In this document: positions 16,908 to 24,628 of the stretch, in pieces | How the letters are laid out: the number at the start of each line of letters is the position of its first letter | Numbering within the stretch: the stretch's first letter is position 1 | Source: Bacteroides rodentium JCM 16496 | Lineage (GTDB): Bacteria; Bacteroidota; Bacteroidia; Bacteroidales; Bacteroidaceae | Length of the DNA stretch: 64,000 bases | Direction of reading: 5' to 3' | Assembly (NCBI RefSeq): GCF_000614125.1 | Contig: NZ_BAKJ01000019.1 | Span: forward strand, 1-64,000 | Notes under the pieces: generated by a model | Database searches by the model: none | Seen by the model: the letters and a program-made list of their open reading frames with translations, nothing else | Told to the model about the DNA's origin: nothing | Made by a program: the position numbers and the translations under genes

Positions 16908-17090
16908 GGAACCGGGGATTTCATTCCACAGGCGTATAAAGGTCCGCGCCCCGGCAGTGCAGGGTTTTTCGGGGAAATACCGGAGCCTCCGGCGAGGATG
17001 ATTTGCCCGAAAACCGCCTGCGGCCTGACCTTGCTCTGCCGGAAAAGGGTGCGGGCTACCTTTGCCTGTGGAATGTAATCTGCGGTTCTC
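16908..17090 (-). repeat. Long imperfect palindrome B, candidate single-strand promoter
   Basis: The region folds end to end: GAACCG...CATTCCACAGGC on the left pairs with GCCTGTGGAATG...CGGTTC on the right, and inner arms GGCAGTGCAGGGT and ACCTTGCTCTGCC-like sequence continue the stem up to the loop GCGAGGATGATTT. A diverged copy is at 22001-22191 with the same loop. TACCTTTGC, a Bacteroides -7 type element, is in the right arm at about 17077-17085. The left base is 16 bases before the start of the ArdA-like gene. A 70-codon - strand frame (16892-17104) crosses the structure; the other copy of that frame has no start codon, so I treat this as a structural element and not a gene. Confidence 0.65.
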
Positions 17091-17108
17091 ATAAGTTTCT
17101 CCATTGTT

Positions 17109-20100
17109 TCAACTCATTATTCGCTGGCTTCCCCAGCTGATGTGTATCTTTCCCTCGCTGTCGCGTTCCCTGACCAGCAGGCTCTCGATGACGGACATGG
17201 TGACGTCGAACTCCTCGAAAATCTCGGACTGCTCCTTCACTTCTCCGGTCTTGATGAACTCGTTCAGCCGTTCTTTGGTCAATACCAGGGCCATCAGGTT
17301 CTGCTCCACAGAATCCTTGTAGGTGACATAATGCACGTCCTTCAGCTCTTTAGAGTCAAGACGTATGAAGCGGAAATAGAACTGTTCCATCTTCGGGATG
17401 TTCCATTGGAGCGATTCAAGTATCACGTCGTTGCAGGTGGGGATGTTCACCGAGCTGCTCAGGCTCTGCTGCGTGCAGACCAGTATGCCGTTTACGGTGG
17501 AGTCGAACTCCGTCACGATGCTTTGCCGTTTCTTGAAAGCCACGTCTCCCTTGACCACGAATACCGGCCTGTCGGGAAAACATTCGCGGAGACGGTTCCC
17601 GTAGAGGTCGAATGCGGCTATGGACGTGCAGCCGACGGCCACTTTGCCGGGAATCTTCCGTATCAGTCTCTCGATGTACCTTGTTTTTTTCGGAATCCCG
17701 TCACCGGAATAGCCCTCTATCAGGTGGGGGACGGAACAGGCCTTGATGAGTAGCTTGATCTGCCGCATAAGACGTAGTCCGGCATCCTTCTTCGTGTCAC
17801 CCGTGCTGTTGTAATACAACTCGCAGATACGGCAGAACTCCTCGATGATGACACGGTAAACCTCGCGTTCGCCATCGGCAGGGCTGACGGTGTGTGTCCG
17901 TATCTTGTACTTCTCGCCGGCAAAGTCCCTGAACTTGCGGGTGATGACGGTCTTCCCGATAAGCTCTGCAAGTTCCTCTTTGTTATAGACATCCTGGTTC
18001 TGTTTCTCTATTCCGAACACGGTGGATTTTCCCGGACAGTGGCAGGCGCGGAAAAGTACATGCCCCCTGAAAGCAGGGAACGGCTCACCGTAATGCGGGT
18101 TGTTTTCTTCCTCTATCTCCTTGTCCCTGTTCTCGTGGTACACCCGGCTGCTCCAGCAGATCATATTTACGGAGTTGTTGTACAGCAGCTCGAACTGGCT
18201 GTACAGTTCTGCGATGTTGTTTCGGGTGGTCGTTCCGGTATCGAGTATTTTGTACTTGAACCTGCGGAAGAGTCCGAGGATATGCCTTGTGCGCTGTGAC
18301 GAAGGGTTGGTTATCTCGTCCGATTCGTCAAAAACGAGGCATAGTTTTCTTGAGGAGCGTTTGACAAATTTCGTCAGCCCCCGTTTCAGTTTGCCGAGCA
18401 TGGAGGTGGAGAGCACAATGAACACGCCTTCCGGTACGGTTTCAAGGTCGGCATTGTTCCGTATAATCCTGAACCTTTCCCTGTTTATGGAGAGAAATGG
18501 TATCCATGTCATGTTGGTGGCAATGGCGGGGGCCAGTATGATGACGTTCCGTACCTTGCGGAATTTGAGCAGGTATTTGGCACGGTGATAGACCGCCGCT
18601 GTCTTGCCCGATCCCTGCTGCCAGTTAAGCAGCGCGTAGCGTTTCTGCAAAACGAGGTTCAGGTCGTGCTTCTGGAGTGCGGTGAACTCGCATACGTCAC
18701 CGTCCTTGTTGATGAATGTCACCCTGTCAAGGTATTCCGCCAGTTGGGTGTCCGGCTTCATGTCGGGAAACTGCCGGTTCTGGATTTCATATTGCCTGCG
18801 TTTCCTACGGATCAGCTTCTCTGCCACATGGATTTCACGCATGTTCTTTTCTGTCAGGATTTCCGGCATGGGCAGTTCGGTGCGCCCCAACACGAGGTCG
18901 TTGATGCCTGCCGCCTTGTGCGAAACCTTGTCTAACAGTCGTGGGGCGTACTGTTTCAGTTTGAACCCGTAGGAGGTCTTTACCAATGCCACTTCCTTGC
19001 GTGGCACGACATTCTGCGAGGTGATGTACCTACGGATGACGGCAAGCACTTTCTTCGGGGTAAGCTTGTTCTTTTCCCATTGCGCGACTTGTTCCCGTGT
19101 GGCGTTCTCCGGCGGTTTCTGGTTGCGGAACTTCGTGACCAGTGCTTCCGCCTTGCCGATATGTTTGTTCAACTTGGCGTGTGCCTTCAGTTCGTACATG
19201 TACTTGGCGAGCCTATACTCGAACACTTCAAGCTCTTCCTTGTCTATCCTGTTTGTCTCGCGCATCAGGTCGAAACGCAGCCTGTGTTTCATCGTCCTTG
19301 CTTCGCTGATACGGTTCTTCAATTCTTCCGCCGTTATGAATTCCTCCGCGTTGTAAGCCTGCATCTCGATATGAACCGATTTGCGCAGGAATACCATGAT
19401 TTTCGTATTGAAATCGCGGACTCCGACGGAGGCAAAGGCTGACGGAGACAGTTTTGTCTGTCCGACAAAAGAAAAGTTGTTATTGATACTGGCAACCCGT
19501 GTTTTCTCCCAAAATTCACTCTGCATAAACGAGCCGGGTACTATGGCCATCAGGATTCCTGCCGGGTTGAGCACGTCGTATGCCTTGTCTATGTAGTATT
19601 CCTGTGACAGCTTGTAATCGAACTTCAGGTTGAAAGGTGGATTGCCGATGACTACATCGAAGCGTTGTTCCGGATAATACTGCCGGATGTCACATTTTTC
19701 GATATGCGCGTCCGGATAGAGGTATCGCGCCACGCTGACGGCTTTCCCGTCTATGTCGAAGCCGTAGGTGTTGTGCTGGTTGGGCAGATGATTGAAGAAA
19801 TTGCCCATACCGCAACACATGTCAAGTATCATTTCGGAAGTGTTGGGAGAAAGCATCTCCACCATATCCCTGCACACTTCATGCGGGGTGAAGAACTGTC
19901 CCATCTCAAACTCCTTCTTCGCTTCGGCGTACTCGTTGTAATTGGCGAAATCGGATTGCCTGAGGTTGTGAAGCCCTCCGATGCCGGTGTAGCAGTTATA
20001 GATGCTCTCCGCCGGAATGAGGTCCTTGCCGGAGTCTATGGCGAAAAGTATCTTCTCGTTGACCTCGGCACGCATACCTTGCGGTATCTGTTGGGGAATG

Positions 20101-20111
20101 ATGGCATACAT
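17109..20111 (-). CDS. DNA N6-adenine methyltransferase fused to SF2 helicase
   Basis: This 1000-residue protein has two enzymatic parts. The N-terminal methyltransferase has motif I DMCCGMGNF (residues 97-105) and motif IV NPPF (157-160), typical of adenine-N6 methylation. The C-terminal part is a superfamily 2/SNF2-type helicase with Walker A QGSGKT (499-504) and a Walker B variant DESD (595-598). No nuclease motif is seen and there is no restriction gene nearby. Such fusions are widespread in Bacteroides conjugative elements and are plausibly anti-restriction or DNA-maintenance factors. I start at ATG 20111, because the longer in-frame start (GTG at 20147) falls in the T-run of a terminator. 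Confidence 0.85.
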   Translation of the reverse strand: MYAIIPQQIPQGMRAEVNEKILFAIDSGKDLIPAESIYNCYTGIGGLHNLRQSDFANYNEYAEAKKEFEMGQFFTPHEVCRDMVEMLSPNTSEMILDMCCGMGNFFNHLPNQHNTYGFDIDGKAVSVARYLYPDAHIEKCDIRQYYPEQRFDVVIGNPPFNLKFDYKLSQEYYIDKAYDVLNPAGILMAIVPGSFMQSEFWEKTRVASINNNFSFVGQTKLSPSAFASVGVRDFNTKIMVFLRKSVHIEMQAYNAEEFITAEELKNRISEARTMKHRLRFDLMRETNRIDKEELEVFEYRLAKYMYELKAHAKLNKHIGKAEALVTKFRNQKPPENATREQVAQWEKNKLTPKKVLAVIRRYITSQNVVPRKEVALVKTSYGFKLKQYAPRLLDKVSHKAAGINDLVLGRTELPMPEILTEKNMREIHVAEKLIRRKRRQYEIQNRQFPDMKPDTQLAEYLDRVTFINKDGDVCEFTALQKHDLNLVLQKRYALLNWQQGSGKTAAVYHRAKYLLKFRKVRNVIILAPAIATNMTWIPFLSINRERFRIIRNNADLETVPEGVFIVLSTSMLGKLKRGLTKFVKRSSRKLCLVFDESDEITNPSSQRTRHILGLFRRFKYKILDTGTTTRNNIAELYSQFELLYNNSVNMICWSSRVYHENRDKEIEEENNPHYGEPFPAFRGHVLFRACHCPGKSTVFGIEKQNQDVYNKEELAELIGKTVITRKFRDFAGEKYKIRTHTVSPADGEREVYRVIIEEFCRICELYYNSTGDTKKDAGLRLMRQIKLLIKACSVPHLIEGYSGDGIPKKTRYIERLIRKIPGKVAVGCTSIAAFDLYGNRLRECFPDRPVFVVKGDVAFKKRQSIVTEFDSTVNGILVCTQQSLSSSVNIPTCNDVILESLQWNIPKMEQFYFRFIRLDSKELKDVHYVTYKDSVEQNLMALVLTKERLNEFIKTGEVKEQSEIFEEFDVTMSVIESLLVRERDSEGKIHISWGSQRIMS

Positions 20112-20144
20112 ATTCTGTCGGTTGTTTACGGTTGAAAATGAAAA

Positions 20145-20172
20145 CACCCCGCAAGAATCGTCTTACGGGGTG
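20145..20172. terminator. Terminator between the methyltransferase gene and the gene upstream
   Basis: The arms CACCCCGCAAG and CTTACGGGGTG (11 pairs, one G-T) enclose a 6-base loop. On the - strand the stem is followed by TTTTCATTTT. It ends transcription of the 312-residue gene at 20194-21132 and shows that the methyltransferase start must lie further downstream, at 20111. Confidence 0.85.
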
Positions 20173-20193
20173 CTGTGAGTTTTTTCTTCATGA

Positions 20194-21132
20194 TCAGTTC
20201 TCTCTTAGCGTGATTTCATCAAGGCGGAGACGCTTGAAACAGTTTTCGGCAGTCGTGCTGTCCTTGAACTTGACATCTATGCGTCCGTTCTTGTAAAACC
20301 GGATTTGCTCGGCGTTGATCGTCGTGAGGTCGTACCAGCCGGAAACATCAACATTGTCAGCCTGGAAGCCGGTAATCATATTGCTTGAACCATGAATGGT
20401 GTCATCGGCACCGAACGCGATGCCTTCACAGAAGGTTTCTATGTCGCCCCGATAGTTGTAATGAATCTGGTTACGGTTGTATGACAGATAGAACTCATCA
20501 AATCTCAGAATTTCAGGGAATGTGATTTTATCTTTCTTCAGTTCCGGCTTGACCTTGCTCCAGCATGATGGACGGACTACTTTCAAGAACCTGTTCAACA
20601 GTTCCTCCTCTGCTGTTTCCCTGAAACTTTTGCCGCCAAGATGTTCTATGACAGCATCCACGTAGGTTTCATAGATTGGACGGAAGCCCATCGGAAGGGT
20701 ATTTTTCTCAATTTCCGGTACGGGGACAGAGACATTATATGTCTTGTTGAAATAGGAGATGATACGGCTGGCGAAATTAGCGTTGGCATTACAGTTCTTG
20801 TCAACCATATCATTGAGGATGTCAAACGGTTTGAACTCGTTGTGCGAATAGTCGTCCCTGTCGTTATGGTAGGAATAGAAATCACGCATGGATACCTTGC
20901 CGTTCTCCTCGTAGTGGAACTTGCGTTCCTCCCGGTACTGTTCCGCTTCCTCTTTGAAGATGGCGTACCAGCGGTCTATCCGGTCGAGTGTTTTGTAAAG
21001 CATGTCCTGTTGGTTCTGACAATAGATCCGGTCTTGCTCCGTAATCTTGTCCTCGTTTTTCACCTGCACGCTCAGGATACCGGAAAGCAGGTCGGGAGCG
21101 TTGCCGGCCTTAGTTGCTGTTGTCGTTTGCAT
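20194..21132 (-). CDS. Element-encoded protein, unknown function
   Basis: This 312-residue, soluble, charged protein has a helical N-terminal half containing DRIDRWYAIFKEEAEQYREE and a more strand-rich C-terminal part that ends in a basic segment (CFKRLRLDEITLREN). No catalytic motif is evident. It follows the DUF4121 gene by 20 bases and is closed by a strong terminator, so the two probably form one transcript starting near the palindromic element at 22001-22191. Confidence 0.7.
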   Translation of the reverse strand: MQTTTATKAGNAPDLLSGILSVQVKNEDKITEQDRIYCQNQQDMLYKTLDRIDRWYAIFKEEAEQYREERKFHYEENGKVSMRDFYSYHNDRDDYSHNEFKPFDILNDMVDKNCNANANFASRIISYFNKTYNVSVPVPEIEKNTLPMGFRPIYETYVDAVIEHLGGKSFRETAEEELLNRFLKVVRPSCWSKVKPELKKDKITFPEILRFDEFYLSYNRNQIHYNYRGDIETFCEGIAFGADDTIHGSSNMITGFQADNVDVSGWYDLTTINAEQIRFYKNGRIDVKFKDSTTAENCFKRLRLDEITLREN

Positions 21133-21152
21133 ATCAGTTGGATTTTTAAGTG

Positions 21153-21981
21153 TTAGAAGTTCTGTGATTTGATTCGGTAGAAGCAGGTGATGTGTTTTTC
21201 CATGTCCTTGACAATCTTCACCTGTTCGGGATAAAAGTTGAGCCTCCGTTCTTCGGCCGGAGCATCAATCTTTTCCCATTCGGCGAGAGGAAGGAAGACA
21301 TATTCCCGACGGAAGCACCATACCACGATGTTGTTGTCCCAGTTGCCTTTGAATACCGTTCCCTCGTAGTCCTTTAGGAATTGCTGGAACTCTTTTTCAT
21401 CACTGAAAGCTGCATCAAAACCTTGATAGAGATTTCTTGCGGAACCGCTTGTGTCTTTGGTGAGGTAGAATTTCCGGTAAGTTTCGGTAGTGAAGTTCCC
21501 GTACTTTGGGTTAGGTTCGGCATAGAACCATAGCGGCACTTTGGCTATGAATGTCACTGCACCGTTGGCACACGCGCCGCAATGTCCCCAGTCCTTGAAC
21601 GCGCCGTCCGTCCATCGCAGGAACTTCATATCCTTCGGATTCACTCCGTGGAATGCCCCTCCGCTGACGCTCAGACGGATATTCCCGTCTTGTTCCCACA
21701 CGAAAGGCACATACGGCTGTTCGCATATGGAAAGATGCCCTTCCTTTGTGTGATGCCGGTTCTCGATGAGCGTTGCCGTAATAATCCCCGTCTTCGGTCA
21801 CATAGACCAGCCTGTCTCCGATTTGCGGTGTAATCTCCGAACGTGTACGTTCGATGAGTTCAACATAACTGTTGGCCATATCGACATCTTTCTGTGTCAG
21901 CCCGTGCTCGTTGTCGTATGAAACATTCCATGCTCTGAGTGTTTCAATACTGTACTTTTCTTTTGTCGCCTGCTGTAACAT
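21153..21981 (-). CDS. DUF4121-type element protein (one frame break)
   Basis: The N-terminal part (MLQQATKEKYSIETLRAWNV to DGDYYGNA) and the C-terminal part (LIENRHHTKEG, then PFVWEQDGNIRLSVSGG to the end) are in different frames. One base is missing near 21768-21773, where AACGCTCATCGAG would be expected to read AACGC-n-CTCATCGAG. The corrected protein is about 276 residues. It resembles the DUF4121 family found near the ends of Bacteroides conjugative elements; function unknown. It is the first gene after palindromic element A. The break is probably a sequence error. Confidence 0.7.
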
Positions 21982-22000
21982 AACAATTGATTTTTGTTAG

Positions 22001-22191
22001 TCCGGCTTTTCGGGGCCGGAGTTCCCGTAACTACAGGCTATAAAAGGTCGTGTCCCGTACATGCAAGGTTGGCGGGAAAAATACCGAAAGCCCTCCGGGC
22101 GAGGATGATTTTTCCACGACACCCGGAGGGCTTGACCTTGCATTGTACGAGCAGGACACGGATTACCTTTGCCTGTGAGTTAGGGGGACTC
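22001..22191 (-). repeat. Long imperfect palindrome A, candidate single-strand promoter
   Basis: The outer arms GTTCCCGTAACTACAGGC and GCCTGTGAGTTAGGGGGAC, the middle arms GTGTCCCGTACATGCAAGGT and ACCTTGCATTGTACGAGCAGGACAC, and the inner arms GCCCTCCGGG and CCCGGAGGGC form one long stem around the loop CGAGGATGATTT. A small stem TCCGGC...GCCGGA (22001-22020) sits at its left base. TACCTTTGC, a -7 type element, is at 22164-22172 in the right arm. The structure ends 20 bases before the DUF4121 gene. It is a diverged copy of the element at 16908-17090 in sequence, structure and position relative to a - strand gene. Confidence 0.7.
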
Positions 22192-22286
22192 GGCTGCGGT
22201 ATGGCTGTTCTGTCCGATATGGATTATTTCATGGATTTATAACGAGATTATGCCCGGAAAATTCCGGTATTCTCGGAAAAAAATGC

Positions 22287-22294
22287 TATCTTTG
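22287..22294 (+). promoter_or_regulatory. Predicted promoter of the 30-residue ORF
   Basis: TATCTTTG fits the Bacteroides -7 consensus TAnnTTTG and is followed by a purine-rich leader of about 20 bases before the ATG at 22322. No clear -33 TTTG is present at 19-21 bases upstream. Confidence 0.45.
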
Positions 22295-22321
22295 CATCAA
22301 GATAAAGAGTTATTTGAAAGC

Positions 22322-22414
22322 ATGAGGAATATAGTGATTCTGAACAGTCTGGCATTTTCTTATCCGTTGCCCGTTCTCATGCGAGTTGAATATAATTCGT
22401 TGATAGTCAAATAA
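22322..22414 (+). CDS. Possible 30-residue small protein at the element's right end
   Basis: The frame begins MRNIVILNSLAFSYPLPVLM and ends in TAA at 22412-22414. A -7 promoter element lies 28 bases before the start and a short terminator-like palindrome is at 22496-22516, so promoter, ORF and terminator form a small complete unit. The peptide is mostly hydrophobic. It could be a leader peptide, a small toxin or a membrane peptide, or the frame could be chance; only conservation would tell. It is the last possible gene of the mobile element. Confidence 0.35.
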   Translation: MRNIVILNSLAFSYPLPVLMRVEYNSLIVK

Positions 22415-22495
22415 AATTCACCAAACTATCACAAATATACAAAAAACAATATTCATTTGCATCTTGTTGAAGATTAATTAATAAATACTGGTTGT

Positions 22496-22516
22496 CCCAT
22501 ATCTCATATGGGTTTT
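22496..22516 (+). terminator. Terminator-like palindrome
   Basis: CCCATAT-CTC-ATATGGG (seven pairs) is followed by TTTT. It would end a transcript from the 22287 promoter. The stem is short and AT-rich, so it is a weak candidate. Confidence 0.4.
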
Positions 22517-23087
22517 GACGGCTGTACGGAAAGTGTCTTCGGTACATTCCATAAAGTCACGGCCACCGCCACCGTGAGTATGGATTTTTACGTTGGGTCA
22601 ACATAGAATTTAGGGGTTAGAATTATTAAATTAATCATGTTGTCGCTTTGACATTGTTTCGGAGGACAAAAATAGGTACTTTTTGGAGAAGATGTACTCC
22701 TTCTTTTGGGGTATTTTCATTAAATACTCTAAAAAAGCGGATTTGGTGCATTTTGCAGGATGTTTCAGAATATTTATCAATGGATATCGTCTGTTGTTCT
22801 ATTTGTCGGTTCTGTTCCTGTCTTCTCCTCACCTTTTCCCTATTTCCTCCCTGTCTATACATTGGGAGCAGGTAGGGAGCGGGTAGGGAGAAGGTAGGGA
22901 GCAGGTAGGGAGAAAGAAGAGGAAGTATTAAGAATGTTCTGTTTGTCGGAATATTCTGTATAGCAATCCTGCGCTCATCTATAGGGATTCTGTGTAGTGC
23001 GTGCCAACTATTCAATTTTCGGTTGCTGATTCGCATGAATCGTGTAAAAATAAACCGCTCATCGCACTTTTTTCCGTTCGGGTTTGT
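22517..23087. other. Gene-poor region at the element-chromosome junction
   Basis: No convincing gene is seen in these 570 bases. A - strand frame at 22635-23036 runs through them, but it contains an 11-base tandem repeat and has no recognisable domain. The right end of the conjugative element must lie somewhere between about 22.4 and 23.0 kb; the matching left end is outside the window, so the attachment site cannot be defined. The short palindrome GATTC-GCAT-GAATC lies near 23026-23039. Confidence 0.5.
22865..22919. repeat. 11-base tandem repeat
   Basis: Five head-to-tail units of GGAGCAGGTAG with variants (GGAGCGGGTAG, GGAGAAGGTAG, GGAGCAGGTAG, GGAGAAAGAAG) lie in the gap before the SIMPL gene. 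The last unit is degenerate. The unit length is not a multiple of three, which argues against a coding role. Confidence 0.85.
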
Positions 23088-23095
23088 TATATTTG
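23088..23095 (+). promoter_or_regulatory. Predicted promoter of the SIMPL gene
   Basis: TATATTTG followed by C matches the Bacteroides -7 element and lies 31 bases before the ATG at 23127. The -33 region is T-rich but has no exact TTTG at the usual distance. Confidence 0.6.
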
Positions 23096-23126
23096 CGTAT
23101 GTTTATAAACTCTAAAATATCAACGT

Positions 23127-23828
23127 ATGAAAAGTTGGAAATTAGAAGCAGCCATCATCGCGGTGGGGCTGTTCTCGGTGGGTGCCATGCTGAAAGGTGG
23201 ACTCAACAATTTTGTGAACAAGGACCGTATAGTCAGCGTAAAGGGACTTGCAGAGATGGAAGTGCCTGCCGACAAGGTGGTCTGGCCTCTTGTCTACAAA
23301 GACATTGGCAATGACCCTGCACTGCTCTATGCCAATATGGAACAGAAGAATGCTACCATCGTGGGTTACTTGGAAAGCAATGGCATCGGGAAAGAAGAAA
23401 TCAGCATTGCGCCGCCCGAAGTGATTGACATGCAGGCCGAACGCTACGGTGACCGCAACGTGGCCTATCGCTATAATGCCACGTCCGTCATTACCGTCAC
23501 CTCTAAGAACGTGGATAAGGTGCGCAAACTAATGTCCGGACAGGCGGAACTCTTGAAACAAGGCATTGCCATCACCGGAGGAGATTACAGGTATAACGTG
23601 TCATACGAATTCACCGGTCTCAACGAAATAAAGCCCAAGATGATAGAAGATGCCACCAAGAATGCCCGCGCCGCAGCCGAGAAGTTTGCCAAGGATTCGG
23701 ACAGCGAGTTGGGTAAAATCCGCAATGCTTCGCAAGGGCAGTTCTCCATTAGCGACCGTGATGCCTATACTCCTTATATAAAAAGTGTGCGCGTAGTGAC
23801 TACCGTGAACTATTATCTGAAGAAATGA
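23127..23828 (+). CDS. SIMPL-domain (DUF541) protein, exported or membrane-anchored
   Basis: This 233-residue protein has an N-terminal hydrophobic segment (LEAAIIAVGLFSVGAML, residues 5-21) serving as signal anchor, and a SIMPL/DUF541 body: VSVKGLAEMEVPADKVVW, the NATIVGYLESNGIGKEEIS repeat region and the end VRVVTTVNYYLKK. SIMPL proteins are periplasmic or outer-surface oligomers linked to stress tolerance in other bacteria; the exact function is unknown. It is transcribed from its own promoter. Its 3' end overlaps the convergent amidase gene by 29 bases. Confidence 0.85.
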   Translation: MKSWKLEAAIIAVGLFSVGAMLKGGLNNFVNKDRIVSVKGLAEMEVPADKVVWPLVYKDIGNDPALLYANMEQKNATIVGYLESNGIGKEEISIAPPEVIDMQAERYGDRNVAYRYNATSVITVTSKNVDKVRKLMSGQAELLKQGIAITGGDYRYNVSYEFTGLNEIKPKMIEDATKNARAAAEKFAKDSDSELGKIRNASQGQFSISDRDAYTPYIKSVRVVTTVNYYLKK

Positions 23829-24606
23829 CGAAACAGTCCGCATCCCGCCAAGCGGGAAACTTTAGCCTGAACTCCTGCAGGGAGGAAAGGCTGAGGGAGG
23901 CGGTGGCAGTCGCCTCTTCGTTGTCGGGCACAGCGGCAAGCGTTTCCCCCTTCGGAGAGTAGACTACACTGCCTCCGTTGTGTGGGATGTCTCTGCCGTC
24001 CCTGCCGATGCGGTTGACACCGCAGACGTAACAGATGTTTTCCAGGGCGCGTGCTTGCAGCAGGATGTCCCAGACTTTCCGGCGGGGGACGGGCCAGTTG
24101 GCCACATAAATCAGGAGGTCGTACTCATTGTTCTTGTTGCGGCTCCAGACGGGGAAGCGAAGGTCGTAGCACACAAGCAGCAGTATGTTCCAGCCGTGAT
24201 ACCGGATGATGGGACGTCGGTTGCCGGAGGTAAAATGCTCTGTCTCGTGCCCCATCCGGAAGAGGTGGCGTTTGTCGTAATAGTAAGCATTGCCTTCGGG
24301 CGTAAGGAAGAATGCGCGGTTGTAGTAGGATGGCTTTCCACCTTCCGAGGCTGTTTCGCAGGCAATATAGCTGCCGGCAAGAGCAAGCCGGTACTCTTCG
24401 GACCATTGGCGCAGCGTTGCGATGGTTTCTCCCGTTGTGGGTTCGGCCAAACCGGCGGTGTCCATACTGAAGCCGGTGGAGAATGTTTCCGGTAAAACAA
24501 CAATCTCCGTTGTTCCACGAAGAGTTTCTAACTTCTCGCGGAGACGACGGAGATTTTCTTGTTTATTTTCCCAGACGATGTCTGTTTGCAGAATGCTTAT
24601 TCGCAT
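23800..24606 (-). CDS. Carbon-nitrogen hydrolase (nitrilase family, omega-amidase-like)
   Basis: This 268-residue protein carries the full nitrilase-superfamily triad: E40 in VVLPETFSTGF, K112 in DKRHLF and C146 in LLVCYDLRFPVW. The PETFSTGF form and length are typical of the YafV/Nit2-like omega-amidases, which hydrolyse alpha-ketoglutaramate or alpha-ketosuccinamate in amide recycling. It is cytoplasmic. The 3' ends of this gene and the SIMPL gene overlap. The start ATG gives MRISILQTDIVWENK, the normal family N-terminus. Confidence 0.88.
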   Translation of the reverse strand: MRISILQTDIVWENKQENLRRLREKLETLRGTTEIVVLPETFSTGFSMDTAGLAEPTTGETIATLRQWSEEYRLALAGSYIACETASEGGKPSYYNRAFFLTPEGNAYYYDKRHLFRMGHETEHFTSGNRRPIIRYHGWNILLLVCYDLRFPVWSRNKNNEYDLLIYVANWPVPRRKVWDILLQARALENICYVCGVNRIGRDGRDIPHNGGSVVYSPKGETLAAVPDNEEATATASLSLSSLQEFRLKFPAWRDADCFVISSDNSSR

Positions 24607-24628
24607 GGCATTAATGCTTAATACCTGA

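Noticed and set aside
20112-20147. Longer start (GTG 20147) for the methyltransferase-helicase
   Set aside because: It falls in the T-run after a strong terminator stem; ATG 20111 is preferred.
22283-22300. CTATCTTTGC as the right attachment site of the element
   Set aside because: It is close to the same core pattern but equally fits a promoter -7 box, and without the left end no matching repeat can be shown.
22635-23036. - strand frame of 133 codons before the SIMPL gene
   Set aside because: It runs through an 11-base tandem repeat (giving PYLLPTFSLP-type text), has no domain and no good start; likely non-coding.
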